In this document: positions 36,388-44,942 of the stretch, piece by piece | How the letters are laid out: each line of letters opens with the position of its first letter | Numbering within the stretch: position 1 is the stretch's first letter | NCBI GenBank assembly: GCA_020639215.1 | Contig: JACKHA010000003.1 | Span: forward strand, 89,390-153,389 | Length of the DNA stretch: 64,000 nt | Direction: 5' to 3' | From: Phycisphaeraceae bacterium | GTDB taxonomy: Bacteria; Planctomycetota; Phycisphaerae; Phycisphaerales; UBA1924 | Translations under genes and position numbers: made by a program | Notes under the pieces: model-generated | What the model was told of the DNA's origin: nothing | The model's input: the letters and a program-made list of their open reading frames with translations, nothing else | Database searches by the model: none

Positions 36388-36420
36388 AAAACGCCGCGCG
36401 GCCCCTCGGCCGCGCGGCGT
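36388..36420 (-). terminator. Rho-independent terminator of the dockerin gene at 36490
   Basis: On the minus strand a perfect 13-base GC-rich stem (arms ending ACGCCGCGCGGCC and GGCCGCGCGGCGT) encloses CCTC on the plus strand and is followed by a T4 run. It lies about 70 bases past the stop codon. The core matches the terminator at 37517-37550. Confidence 0.8.
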
Positions 36421-36489
36421 CGATGCCCAACCCTCGCGGGCCGGCCTCCCTCAAAGAGACCCGCCCGCGTCATCGCCGGCGCGTGCCGA

Positions 36490-37341
36490 TCAGCAACCCG
36501 CCGCGAAGATCGCCAGGTAGTAGAAGAAGTCGTCGTTGTTGATGATCCCGTTCGGCACGCCGTACCCCGGCTGGCCCGCGATCGCGCCCGTGGTCAGGTC
36601 CGCCGCCGGGTCGTTGTTCGAGAAGATGAACAGGTAGTAGAAGAAGTCGTCGTTGTTCAGGACGCCGTTGGGCACGCCGAAGCCGGGCTGGCCCGGGATC
36701 GCGCCCGTGGTCAGGTCCGGGTCGCACCCGCCGCCCACGGGCTGCAGGTCGAAGTCGAACCGCGTCGCGTTGATGTTCGCGTTGGCCGAGAAGCGCATGC
36801 CCGTGTACGACCGCGTCGACTCGCCGCTCGGCGCCGCGCGCGACACGTGCAGCGCCGTCGCCGTCTCGCTCGGCTGCACGATCTCGATCAGCAGATCGCC
36901 CTGGGCCGGGTCGTACACGAACGACCCGTTGAACCGCATCTCCGTCCACGCCTCGCTGCCGCTCAGCGTGATCGTGAACGCCGTCGGCGCGTCGTAGAAC
37001 GTCGACATCGCGCCCGCCGCGTTCGGCGCGCCGCCCACGCCCCCGCTCGGGATCGCCAGCGAGCCCGGCGCGAACGCGCTGTACCCCATGCTGATCGTCA
37101 CCTGACCGAGGTCAAAGAACCCCGTCAGACCGGGCGAGAACCCGATCGACGTGATCTCCACCGGGTCCGTCCCGAACAGCGCATCGTCGAACACCTGGTG
37201 CATCGTCGGCACGCCGCCCGCGATGCCCCCCCCGAACGGGATGAAGTTGCTCGCCGCGTGCCCCGTCGTCGGGAACACCTGCGCCGACGCCGACCCCGCA
37301 AGCGCGGCAACGGCCACGAATCCGATCACGCTCTTCTTCAT
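36490..37341 (-). CDS. Secreted protein with two GC-type dockerin repeats
   Basis: The 283-residue protein starts MKKSVIGFVAVAALAGSASAQ, a textbook signal peptide. Residues 22-205 are a beta-rich domain that I cannot assign. The tail holds two dockerin-like repeats (GQPGFGVPNGVLNNDDFFYY and GQPGYGVPNGIINNDDFFYY) and ends AAGC. The repeats are nearly identical in DNA to those of the next gene upstream (37615-39624), with about 70 identical bases. The two genes also share a 5' leader. It is probably surface-bound. Confidence 0.8.
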   Translation of the reverse strand: MKKSVIGFVAVAALAGSASAQVFPTTGHAASNFIPFGGGIAGGVPTMHQVFDDALFGTDPVEITSIGFSPGLTGFFDLGQVTISMGYSAFAPGSLAIPSGGVGGAPNAAGAMSTFYDAPTAFTITLSGSEAWTEMRFNGSFVYDPAQGDLLIEIVQPSETATALHVSRAAPSGESTRSYTGMRFSANANINATRFDFDLQPVGGGCDPDLTTGAIPGQPGFGVPNGVLNNDDFFYYLFIFSNNDPAADLTTGAIAGQPGYGVPNGIINNDDFFYYLAIFAAGC

Positions 37342-37343
37342 TC

Positions 37344-37392
37344 CTGATTCTCCCTACGAGAGGCGCGACACGAAACGGTCGCACCGCACCCC
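37344..37392 (-). promoter_or_regulatory. Conserved leader of the secreted dockerin gene
   Basis: Read on the minus strand it runs from GGGGTGCGGTGCGACCGT through GCGCCTCTCGTAGGGAGA to just before the start codon. The same block precedes the gene at 37615-39624 with few changes. GGGAGA is a likely ribosome site; the remainder may be promoter and untranslated leader. Confidence 0.6.
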
Positions 37393-37516
37393 AGACCAAC
37401 CCAGCCTACCACATCCATCCGCCCCACCCAACCCAAAACCGCCCATTTACGGATGCTTCTCTCCCCAATGCCTCCGCCCGGACGCCACGGCCAGCGCGCC
37501 GCTCGCCCTCTCGCGC

Positions 37517-37550
37517 AAAAAAACCGCGCGGCCCCTCGGCCGCGCGGCTT
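37517..37550 (-). terminator. Rho-independent terminator of the dockerin gene at 37615
   Basis: The minus-strand hairpin pairs GCCGCGCGGCC with GGCCGCGCGG around GAGG and is followed by seven T residues. It lies about 65 bases beyond the stop codon. Confidence 0.88.
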
Positions 37551-37614
37551 GAACTCCCAACTCGCGCCGACCGGCCCCCCTCTCAGGGAGCCGTCGCACG
37601 CACGACGCCGACGA

Positions 37615-39624
37615 TCAGCAGCCCTGGCTGAAGATGAACAGGTAGTAGAAGAAGTCGTCGTTGTTCACGATGCCGTTCGGCACGCCGAAGCCGGGCTGGC
37701 CCGGGATCGCGCCCGTGGTCAGGTCCGCCGCCGGGTCGTTGTTCGAGAAGATGAACAGGTAGTAGAAGAAGTCGTCGTTGTTCAGGATGCCGTTGGGCAC
37801 GCCGAAGCCCGGCTGCCCGGGGATGGCGCCCGTGGTCAGGTCGGGCTCGCACGCCGGGGGCATGCCGCCGAGGAAGCCCGCGGTCGAACGCACGGCCTCC
37901 GAGCCGAACGACAGATTCGGGAACGCGAACCCGCCGCTGGGGAAGTCCGTGCGCACGTAGCCCGACGACAGGGTGATGCCCGCGGGCGAGACCTTGTCGT
38001 TCGAGAGCGCGTTGGCCTCGTTGCCCACGATGCCGGCCACGCGGTACGTGCCCGCCGGCAGGTTGATCGGGCTGATGTCCTCGAGGAACCACTGGCCGAC
38101 GCCGCCCGCCGTCGGGGCGGTCTGGCTGCCCGGCGTGACCGTCACCTGGGCCAGCAGGGCCTGGGTGTTGGCGTCCCACAGGCCGATCTGGTGGCTCTCA
38201 GCCAGGCCGTCGCCCTCCACGTCGATGTAGCCGAGCACGTTGCACAACTTGGCGGTGCTGAGGGTGAACTCGGTGCCCGCGACGTAGTTGCCGCCGGAGA
38301 ACACCTGGCTTGTCGAGGCCGCGCCCGCGTCCACGAACAGCTCGGACATCCCGCCGCCCGGGCCGATGATCGCCAGGCCTTCCCAGCCGCTCGTCGGCAC
38401 GCCGCCGACGGTCACCTGGGCCACGAACGTCGCGGCCCCGGTCGTGGTGTCGATGGTGTAGATGTTCCCGTCGCTGAACAACGCGATCAGGCGTCCGGCG
38501 GGACCGAACGACGTGCCGACCTGCACCGAGATGTCGCCCAGGCCCAGATTGCCGACCAGGGTCGTGGCGCCCGTCGTCGGGTTCACGCGGTACAGCGAGT
38601 CGGTGAAGATCCCGTCCACGCCGAACGCCTCGGGCCCGCCCACGCCGTCGCGGGCCGCCAGGTTGTCGAAGAACACGCCCGGGGCGTTGGACACCAGCGT
38701 CGCCGCGCCCGTCGCCACGTTGATCCGCCCGATGTTCGTGCCCGCCGCGCCGCTGTCGGCGCTGGCGTACCACATGCTCCCGTTGTGGAAGTCAAGGCCC
38801 GAGTCGATGCCCCCCAGCGGGCCCGTCGCGCCCACCAGCGAGCCGGGCGGGCTGGAAATGTCCCAGAACTCCTCGACGGTCCCGCCGACCGCGAACAGTC
38901 CGCCCCCCGGCCCGTCCGACAGACCCTCGGCGTCGTTCAGGCCCACGAGGCCCATGTCCGTCGCGACGCCGGTCATCAGGTCGATCCGGTACAGGTGGTC
39001 GTCGCCGTTGGACTGCACGGAGTACGCGCCGGGGCCGACCGGGCCGCCGCCGACGGGCATCTGGTCGAAGTTGTCGACGTGCTGGAACAGCGTCTCCGCG
39101 CCGCCCACGCCGGGGATCGTGAACGGACGCGTGATCCGGACGCCCACGCTGTACGAGCCGTTCGCGCCGGGCGTGAACGCGCCGCTCACCGAGCCGTAGT
39201 GCGGCGCCGTGCTGCTGGTCGCGCCCGCCGCTGCGCTGGCGATCACGGCCCCGTCCACGATCAGCTCGAAGATGCCGCCCTCGGAGTTCGTCGTCGTGCT
39301 CGTCCGCGTCGCCGACCAGTCGAACGAGAACGTGTACGTCGTCCCGCCCATGAGGCTCAGCGGCTGGGTCAGCTCGATGCCCTGCGGACCCTGGTTCGGC
39401 GCGACCGCGTTGCCCACCGAGAAGTTCGCCGCGAAGTTCGTCCCCAGCGGGCCCGGGCCGTCGATGTCCCACATCTCGACGTTCTGCACGCTCGCCGTGC
39501 CGTTGGGCGTGTTGGCGATCGTCCACCCGGCGAAGGTCCCGGTCTCGAAGTCCCCGTTGGTGAACTGAGCGGAGGCGGTCCCCGCGAGCGCGGCGACGGC
39601 CAGGACAGCAGTGATGCTCTTCAT
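37615..39624 (-). CDS. Secreted multidomain protein with GC-type dockerin repeats
   Basis: The 669-residue protein begins MKSITAVLAVAALAGTASAQ. Residues 21-185 form a jelly-roll-like domain (TNGDFETGTFAGWTIAN, typical of carbohydrate-binding or DUF642-like modules). Residues 200-420 are a propeller-like region with repeats such as LYRVNPTTGATTLVGNLG and IYTIDTTTGAATFVAQV. Residues 440-590 resemble DUF4082-type sandwich (ASTSQVFSGGNYVAGTEFTL). Two dockerin motifs follow and the protein ends SQGC. It is probably a surface adhesin or glycan-binding protein. It shares a leader and near-identical tail DNA with the neighbour at 36490. Confidence 0.8.
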   Translation of the reverse strand: MKSITAVLAVAALAGTASAQFTNGDFETGTFAGWTIANTPNGTASVQNVEMWDIDGPGPLGTNFAANFSVGNAVAPNQGPQGIELTQPLSLMGGTTYTFSFDWSATRTSTTTNSEGGIFELIVDGAVIASAAAGATSSTAPHYGSVSGAFTPGANGSYSVGVRITRPFTIPGVGGAETLFQHVDNFDQMPVGGGPVGPGAYSVQSNGDDHLYRIDLMTGVATDMGLVGLNDAEGLSDGPGGGLFAVGGTVEEFWDISSPPGSLVGATGPLGGIDSGLDFHNGSMWYASADSGAAGTNIGRINVATGAATLVSNAPGVFFDNLAARDGVGGPEAFGVDGIFTDSLYRVNPTTGATTLVGNLGLGDISVQVGTSFGPAGRLIALFSDGNIYTIDTTTGAATFVAQVTVGGVPTSGWEGLAIIGPGGGMSELFVDAGAASTSQVFSGGNYVAGTEFTLSTAKLCNVLGYIDVEGDGLAESHQIGLWDANTQALLAQVTVTPGSQTAPTAGGVGQWFLEDISPINLPAGTYRVAGIVGNEANALSNDKVSPAGITLSSGYVRTDFPSGGFAFPNLSFGSEAVRSTAGFLGGMPPACEPDLTTGAIPGQPGFGVPNGILNNDDFFYYLFIFSNNDPAADLTTGAIPGQPGFGVPNGIVNNDDFFYYLFIFSQGC

Positions 39625-39676
39625 GATTTCGATCTCCCTACGAGAGGCGCAACGCGAGACGGTCGCACCGCACCCC
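39625..39676 (-). promoter_or_regulatory. Conserved leader of the larger secreted dockerin gene
   Basis: Read on the minus strand it matches the block at 37344-37392: GGGGTGCGGTGCGACCGT, then GCGCCTCTCGTAGGGAGA, then a short spacer to ATG. Conservation between paralogues suggests shared regulation or recent duplication. Confidence 0.6.
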
Positions 39677-40049
39677 CTTAATCCACTGTACCGATGCGAG
39701 CGCGGCGAATCCAAGCACATCCCGCGGATTGACACCGCGAAAGCCCAGCGCACTCGCAAGCGAAACTGATCGCCGCGCGTGCTGTGCCCGCGAACGCGTA
39801 GAAACTCATTTGCAAACATAGTGTGAAAACAGCACCGAAACGACACGCTCGCCCCAGCTCGGAGTCGAGCGCAAGCGGTTGCATAACAATGTGTTACTGC
39901 CACGGTGCGGTGCTGCATCCGATGTTCGCACAGTGTCAGCAACATCCGTGCGGCAGCGACCACTTCGATGCAGCCCGCTTTCGCGCCGAATCCATCCAAG
40001 GGAAACCGTCGGTTCTCGCCGCTCGCACCCATGCCACTACCCTCCGCCC
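39677..40049. other. Divergent intergenic region, no gene
   Basis: The region is clearly less GC-rich (for example TTTGCAAACATAGTGTGAAAAC near 39810), as expected of promoters for the flanking divergent genes. I see no supported reading frame or RNA gene. Confidence 0.45.
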
Positions 40050-40799
40050 ATGCCCCGACGCTACGACGCCGTGCTCTGCGACATCGACGGCTGCATCGCG
40101 CCCGAAGACGCGAGCCCGATCGACGCCCAGGCCCTCGCCGCGCTCGCCGCCCACAACCGCCGCGCCGCCGAGCACCACGACGTCCCGGCCCTGACCCTCT
40201 GCTCGGGCCGCCCCGCGCCCTTCGCCGAGGCCATCAGCCGCGCCATCGCCAACACCTCGCTCCCGATCATCTGCGAGAACGGCGTCTGGCTCTACGACCC
40301 CGCCGCCAACACCTGGTACCGCGACCCCGCCATCCGACCCGAGCACCTCCAGATGGTCCGCGACGCCGTCGCCTGGGCCGAGGACACGCTCGTCCCTCTC
40401 GGCGTGACCATCCAGCCCGGCAAGTCCGCCTCGATGAGCCTCTTCCACCCCGACACCGACTTCCTCCGCTCGCTGATGCCCGGGCTGGTCACCGCGTTCG
40501 ACGACCGCCTCTGGCCGCTGCGCGTCTCCATGACCGTCCGCTGGATCAACTGCGACCTCACCCACGTCTCCAAGGGCAGCGGCGTCGAACGCTGGCTCAC
40601 GCACACGGGCCTCCCGCCCGACCGCGTCGCCGCCATCGGCGACACGATGCCCGATCTGGCAATGGCCGAGCGCGTCGCCTTCTTCGCCTGCCCCGCCAAC
40701 GCCGACCCAGACCTCCGCGCCCGGGCCCACCTCGTCGCCACCGCCCCCGAAGCCCGCGGCGTGCTCGAGATCCTCGACACCATCTCCCGAGGCCGCTGA
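40050..40799 (+). CDS. HAD-superfamily phosphatase
   Basis: The 249-residue cytoplasmic protein has HAD motif 1 as LCDIDGCIAPED, motif 2 as LTLCSGRP, a Lys in HVSKGSGVERWL and motif 4 as VAAIGDTMPDLAMAERV. The cap between motifs 2 and 3 is of the Cof/sucrose-phosphatase type (C2). The usual second Asp of motif 1 (DxD) is present as DID. Substrate is probably a sugar phosphate but cannot be fixed. Confidence 0.87.
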   Translation: MPRRYDAVLCDIDGCIAPEDASPIDAQALAALAAHNRRAAEHHDVPALTLCSGRPAPFAEAISRAIANTSLPIICENGVWLYDPAANTWYRDPAIRPEHLQMVRDAVAWAEDTLVPLGVTIQPGKSASMSLFHPDTDFLRSLMPGLVTAFDDRLWPLRVSMTVRWINCDLTHVSKGSGVERWLTHTGLPPDRVAAIGDTMPDLAMAERVAFFACPANADPDLRARAHLVATAPEARGVLEILDTISRGR

Positions 40800-40868
40800 C
40801 GCCAACCCAGCGCCTCCCTCCGTGTCTCCGTGCCTCCGTGGTAATCGCCCGAGCGAATACCCTTCACC

Positions 40869-41591
40869 ATGGAGCTCATCCGCACCCCCCACGGCCTCGC
40901 CATCGACCTGCCCGAGCGGGACCCCCTCCCCCTCCACACCATCATCGCCATCGGGCGCAACTACGCCGACCACGCCAGGGAGATGAAGGCCGAGGCCTCC
41001 GAGCACCCCACCGTGTTCATGAAGAACCCGATGGCCGCGTGCCTCCACAACGAGCCGATCACGATCCCCCCCGTCTGCCGCGATCCCGCAACCGGCGGCG
41101 ATCAGACCGACTTCGAGGGCGAACTGGCCGTCATCCTCGGCAGCGCCACCCGCGACGTTGCCGAGCACGCCGCACTCCGCCACGTGCTGGCCTACACCTG
41201 CGCCAACGACGTCTCGGCCCGGTGGTGGCAGAAGCAGGGCTCGGGCGGGCAGTTCTGCCGCGGCAAGTCCTTCGACACCTTCTGCCCACTCGGCCCGCGC
41301 CTCGTCCCGCCGCGCGACCTGCCCGACCCGCAGGCCCTCACCCTCACAACCCGTGTCAACGGCGAGCAGATGCAGCACGCCTCCACACGCGACATGCTCT
41401 TCCCCGTCGCCCGCATCATCAGCATCCTCTCCCAGGGCACCACGCTCCTGCCCGGCACCGTCATCCTCACCGGCACCCCCGCCGGCGTTGGCGCCGCACG
41501 CACCCCGCCCCGCTGGCTCCGCGAGGGCGACAACGTCGAAGTCGAGATCAGCGCCATCGGCACGCTCCGCAACCCCGTCACCCACGCCTGA
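40869..41591 (+). CDS. Fumarylacetoacetate-hydrolase-family enzyme
   Basis: The 240-residue protein has the FAH-family core: IIAIGRNYADHAREM, VFMKNPMAACLH, the metal ligands in DFEGELAVILG, YTCANDVSARWWQ, RGKSFDTFCPLGP and GTVILTGTPAGVG. The family includes acylpyruvate hydrolases, oxaloacetate decarboxylases and 2-oxohept-3-ene-dioate hydratases, so the exact reaction is open. It follows the HAD gene by 69 bases and precedes the DUF3465 gene by 18. Confidence 0.88.
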   Translation: MELIRTPHGLAIDLPERDPLPLHTIIAIGRNYADHAREMKAEASEHPTVFMKNPMAACLHNEPITIPPVCRDPATGGDQTDFEGELAVILGSATRDVAEHAALRHVLAYTCANDVSARWWQKQGSGGQFCRGKSFDTFCPLGPRLVPPRDLPDPQALTLTTRVNGEQMQHASTRDMLFPVARIISILSQGTTLLPGTVILTGTPAGVGAARTPPRWLREGDNVEVEISAIGTLRNPVTHA

Positions 41592-41609
41592 CCGCCCAAG
41601 GAGCCGCCC

Positions 41610-42200
41610 ATGGCACGCCTCCACCGCACGCCCGGCGGCCCGCCGCCGATCCTCAGACTCGTCGGCACGGCCATCGTCCTGCTCGTCATGGCCGCCCTCG
41701 GCGTGCCGATCGCGCTCAACTCGGGCGGCACGACCACAGCACCCTCGGCACCCGCCGCACCGGCGCAGACCCCGCCGACAACCCGGCAATCGACGCCGAA
41801 CCCGCCCGCGTCGCGCCCGCCCGAACGCACCCCGCCGGAGCCTTCGACCCAGGACGACGGCCTCGCCACCCTCCGCGGCCTGGTCGAGTCCCGCGCCTCC
41901 GGGCGAATGCTCACCGTCACCACCACCGTCTATCGCGTGCTCGACGACGACAACGACGGCGCCCGCCACCAACGCTTCCTCATCCTGCTCGACCCCGACG
42001 ACCGCCGCTCCGGCACCGTCAAAATCTCGCACAACATCGACCTGGCCCCGCGCGTCCCGCTCGAACAGGGCGACACCGTCACCATCCGAGGCCAGTTCGA
42101 GTACAACGACCTCGGCGGCGTCATCCACTGGACCCACCACGACCCCGACCGTCGCCGCGAGGGCGGCTGGATCGAGCACGCCGGGCGACGCTACGAATAG
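41610..42200 (+). CDS. Membrane-anchored DUF3465 protein
   Basis: The 196-residue protein has one membrane segment at residues 15-36, then a Pro/Thr-rich linker to residue 78. The C-terminal DUF3465 domain contains RHQRFLILLDPDD, ISHNIDLAPRVPLEQGDTV, IRGQFEYNDLGGVIHWTHHD and WIEHAGRRYE. It is an OB-fold-like domain of unknown function, often found with nuclease or DNA-handling genes. It faces the periplasm by topology. Confidence 0.82.
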   Translation: MARLHRTPGGPPPILRLVGTAIVLLVMAALGVPIALNSGGTTTAPSAPAAPAQTPPTTRQSTPNPPASRPPERTPPEPSTQDDGLATLRGLVESRASGRMLTVTTTVYRVLDDDNDGARHQRFLILLDPDDRRSGTVKISHNIDLAPRVPLEQGDTVTIRGQFEYNDLGGVIHWTHHDPDRRREGGWIEHAGRRYE

Positions 42201-42252
42201 CATGCAGTCCGTCACGCCCCCGCCATCGACCCGACGCCTCGGAGCCCGCGCC

Positions 42253-42909
42253 ATGCGACACCCGCTCTCCCTTTGCATCGCCTGCCTGGCCCTGAGCGCG
42301 GGCCTCGCGGCCTGCGCCTCCACCGGCATCGCCATCAACGAGGCCTTCGGCTACGCCAAGCGCGAGCAACTGGTCGACCGCGTCCAGGACGCCAAGGCCG
42401 GGCAGGAGGCCGCACGCGAGCAGTTCGCCGACGCGCTCGAGGAGTTCATGGCCCTGACCGGCGCCCGGGGCGGCGACCTCGAACGCATCTACCGGCGCCT
42501 CGACAACCAGCTCGACCGCTGCGAGTCCAGGGCCTCGACCGTCCGCAGCCGCATCGACAGCGTCGAGTCCGTCGCCAGCGCGCTCTTCCGCGAGTGGGAG
42601 CGCGAACTCGACCAGTACGAGAGCCAGAGCCTCCGCGCCGCCAGCGAGGCCCAGCTCATCGACACCCGGGCCCAGTACCAGTCGCTCCTGGCCGCCATGC
42701 AGCGGGCCGAGGGCACCATGGAGCCGGTCCTCCAGGCCTTCCGCGACCAGGTCCTGTTCCTCAAGCACAACCTCAACGCCCGCGCCGTCGCGAGCCTCCA
42801 GAACGAGGTGATCGCCATCGAGGGCGAGGTCCAGAACCTGATCGCCGAGATGAACGCCAGCATCGCCGAGGCCACCGCGTTTATCGACTCCATGTCCGGA
42901 CGCGGGTGA
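42253..42909 (+). CDS. DUF2959 lipoprotein
   Basis: The 218-residue protein starts MRHPLSLCIACLALSAGLAAC with a lipobox (LAAC). An ATG 51 bases upstream is an alternative but would spoil the signal. The remainder is almost all helix and fits DUF2959 (FGYAKREQLVDRVQDAKAGQ, YRRLDNQLDRCESRASTVRS, FREWERELDQYES, TMEPVLQAFRDQVLFLKHNL). Likely attached to the outer or inner membrane and forming a coiled coil. Role unknown. Confidence 0.82.
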   Translation: MRHPLSLCIACLALSAGLAACASTGIAINEAFGYAKREQLVDRVQDAKAGQEAAREQFADALEEFMALTGARGGDLERIYRRLDNQLDRCESRASTVRSRIDSVESVASALFREWERELDQYESQSLRAASEAQLIDTRAQYQSLLAAMQRAEGTMEPVLQAFRDQVLFLKHNLNARAVASLQNEVIAIEGEVQNLIAEMNASIAEATAFIDSMSGRG

Positions 42910-42919
42910 TCCGCTCGCC

Positions 42920-43094
42920 GTGCCACAGACCTGCGCAGTCCACCGACCAGGTCGGTGCCGATCAACCCGGCGCTCCGGTCCATTGTGCCACCGAGACACG
43001 CCGGCCTTGCGGCGTTTCTCCGTGCCGATCAACGCCAATCGCACGATCCACCGTGCCACGACCTTCGGGGCTCTGGCCGAAGGTCGTGCCGATC
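42920..43094 (+). repeat. Cluster of three palindromic units (types II, III, I)
   Basis: Units at 42920-42967, 42985-43033 and 43053-43094 have the same constant ends (GTGCCAC, GTGCCGATC) as those at 4961-5141. The third unit is identical over 42 bases to the first unit of that cluster. The order of stem types is rotated. As in the first cluster they directly precede a copy of the conserved block and the helix-turn-helix-like gene, here truncated. Confidence 0.85.
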
Positions 43095-43110
43095 GGCGCC
43101 AAGCCACTAG

Positions 43111-43172
43111 CACCCTTGTGCGCGCATTCTCACTTCATGATGCACCGGCGCGCGCCAATTCCTGCCCATAAC
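43111..43172 (+). promoter_or_regulatory. Second copy of the conserved upstream block
   Basis: CACCCTTGTGCGCGC, ATGCACCGGCGCGCGCC and AATTCCTGCCCATAA match 5156-5216 almost base for base with the same spacing. It lies between the palindrome cluster and the truncated gene copy. Confidence 0.6.
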
Positions 43173-43206
43173 CCCCCCACCCCTTGAAACCCCACCGCCG
43201 CGACGC

Positions 43207-43419
43207 ATGATCCCCATCATGCCCCCGCGCATCCCACGCCCACCCGAGCACCGCTGGCCCGAACTCCACGGCTTGTCCCACGTCGCCGACCTCCCCGCCC
43301 CATACGACACCGCCAGCGCCTTCGAACTCGCCACGCGCATCGCCCGCCGCCGGTTCCCGCGGGACCGGGACCGGATTCCGAGGGAAGATACAGGGCACCA
43401 AGCCAGAGCCAGCCAATGA
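43207..43419 (+). pseudogene. Truncated copy of the repeat-associated helix-turn-helix-like gene
   Basis: The first 33 or so residues (MPPRIPRPPEHRWPELHG and DTASAFELATRIA) match the N-terminus of the product of 5262-6134 (MPPRFPLPPEDLWPELHD, DTASALELAQGIG), with a small internal deletion. The frame then loses similarity and ends near the start of the PLP decarboxylase, which it overlaps by four bases. It lacks most of the putative DNA-binding domain and is probably a relic. Its flanks (three palindromes and the conserved block) are better kept than the gene. Confidence 0.75.
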
Positions 43420-44942
43420 CCTCCCCCACCCCCCACATGACCCCCGACGAGTTCCGCCAGCGCGGGCGCGAGATGGTCGAGCTCGTCGCCCGATACTGGG
43501 AGTCGCTCGAATCGCTGCCGATCAACCCGGCCGCCACCGGCGCGATCGGGGCGGGCGATGTCGCCCGGGCCTTCCCCGCCCACGCCCCCGAGTCCCCCGG
43601 CGGCACGCACGACTGGGACCGCCTGCTGGCCGACATCACCGAGAAGGTGATGCCGGGCCTGACGCACTGGCAGTCGCCACACTTCTACGGGTACTTCCCC
43701 TGCAACGCCTCGTTCCCGGCCATGCTCGCCGAACTGCTGGCCGCCGGCCTTGGCCAGCAGGGCATGCTCTGGAGCACCAGCCCCGCGTGCACGGAGCTCG
43801 AGACCCGCGTGCTCGACTGGATGGGCCAGCTGCTCGACCTGCCCCCGGCCATGCGTTCGACGGGAACCGGCGGCGGGGTCATCCACACCACCGCCAGCGA
43901 GGCCACGCTCACCGCCATGGTCGCCGCCCGTGACCGGGCTCGGCGGGCGCTCCGGGCTGCGAACGACCCGCGGGCCGCGGCCCCGCACTTCACGCTCTAC
44001 ACCTCGACCCAGGCCCACTCGTCGGTCATCAAGGCCGCGATGGTCGCCGGGCTGGCCGACAGCCCCGAGGATCGCACGCACCTGCGCCTCGTCGACGTGG
44101 ACTCCAACCAGCGCCTCGACCCCGCCCACCTGGCCCGCCTCATCAACGACGACCTGAACGCCGGACGCGTGCCGTTCTTCGTCTCGGCCACGATGGGCAC
44201 CACCGGCACCACCGCCATCGACCCGCTGGACCAGGTGGCTCAGGGTTGCAGCCTGAGTTCGGGGCGCAGCCCCGACCCGAACAACCCCACGTCACCAATC
44301 CCCTGGCTCCACTGCGACGCCGCCCACGCCGGCGCCTGCCTCATCTGCCCCGAGCACCGCTGGATGGCCCGCGGCCTCTCGGCCTTCGACTCCTTCTGCT
44401 TCAACCCCCACAAGTGGCTCCTGACCAACTTCGATTGCGACCTGTTCTACGTCGCCGACCGGCGCGCCCTCATCGACGCGATGTCGATCACGCCCGAGTA
44501 CCTCCGCAACGCCGCGAGCGACGCGGGGAAGGTCTTCGACTACCGCGACTGGCAGGTGCCGCTGGGACGCCGCTTCCGGGCCCTGAAACTCTGGTTCGTG
44601 CTGCGCCACTACGGGGCCGAGGGGCTGCGGGCCCATGTGCGCGAGCACATCCGACTGGCGACGCTCGTCGAGACCTGGATCCGCGAGGACTCACGTTTCG
44701 AACTCGCCGCCGAGCGCACGTGCAACCTGGTGTGCTTCCGCCTCCGCGCCGGCGACGAGCCGACCCGGCGCCTCATGGACACGCTCAACGCCGGCGGCAA
44801 CCTGTTCCTCTCCCACACCGCGCTCGACACCCCCGAGGGCAAGCGCTTCGTCATCCGCATGGCCATCGGCGCCACGACGACGCAGGAACGCCACGTGCGA
44901 CAAGCGTGGGCGTGGATCCGCGAGGCGGCGGACGGACTCTAA
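43416..44942 (+). CDS. PLP-dependent aromatic-L-amino-acid decarboxylase family enzyme
   Basis: The 508-residue group II decarboxylase has HWQSPHFYGYFPCNASFPAM, SPACTELETRVLDWM, IHTTASEATLTAM, WLHCDAAHAGACLICPE and the PLP lysine Lys333 in SFCFNPHKWLLTNFDCD. It removes CO2 from an aromatic L-amino acid such as tryptophan, tyrosine or DOPA; the preference cannot be read from sequence. Residues 277-294 (GCSLSSGRSPDPNNPTSP) look inserted. They are coded by two adjoining palindromes at 44239-44275 and lie between otherwise conserved strands. The ATG overlaps the preceding relic. Confidence 0.9.
   Translation: MTSPTPHMTPDEFRQRGREMVELVARYWESLESLPINPAATGAIGAGDVARAFPAHAPESPGGTHDWDRLLADITEKVMPGLTHWQSPHFYGYFPCNASFPAMLAELLAAGLGQQGMLWSTSPACTELETRVLDWMGQLLDLPPAMRSTGTGGGVIHTTASEATLTAMVAARDRARRALRAANDPRAAAPHFTLYTSTQAHSSVIKAAMVAGLADSPEDRTHLRLVDVDSNQRLDPAHLARLINDDLNAGRVPFFVSATMGTTGTTAIDPLDQVAQGCSLSSGRSPDPNNPTSPIPWLHCDAAHAGACLICPEHRWMARGLSAFDSFCFNPHKWLLTNFDCDLFYVADRRALIDAMSITPEYLRNAASDAGKVFDYRDWQVPLGRRFRALKLWFVLRHYGAEGLRAHVREHIRLATLVETWIREDSRFELAAERTCNLVCFRLRAGDEPTRRLMDTLNAGGNLFLSHTALDTPEGKRFVIRMAIGATTTQERHVRQAWAWIREAADGL
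44239..44275. repeat. Two small palindromes inside the decarboxylase gene
   Basis: CTCAGG/CCTGAG (44239-44257) and TCGGGGC/GCCCCGA (44259-44275) lie back to back in frame within the coding region. They encode the extra loop of the protein. Confidence 0.6.

Noticed and set aside
39678..39884. 68-residue open frame with a hydrophobic stretch in the region before the HAD gene
   Set aside because: Less GC-rich promoter-like DNA, no ribosome site, composition unlike neighbouring genes.
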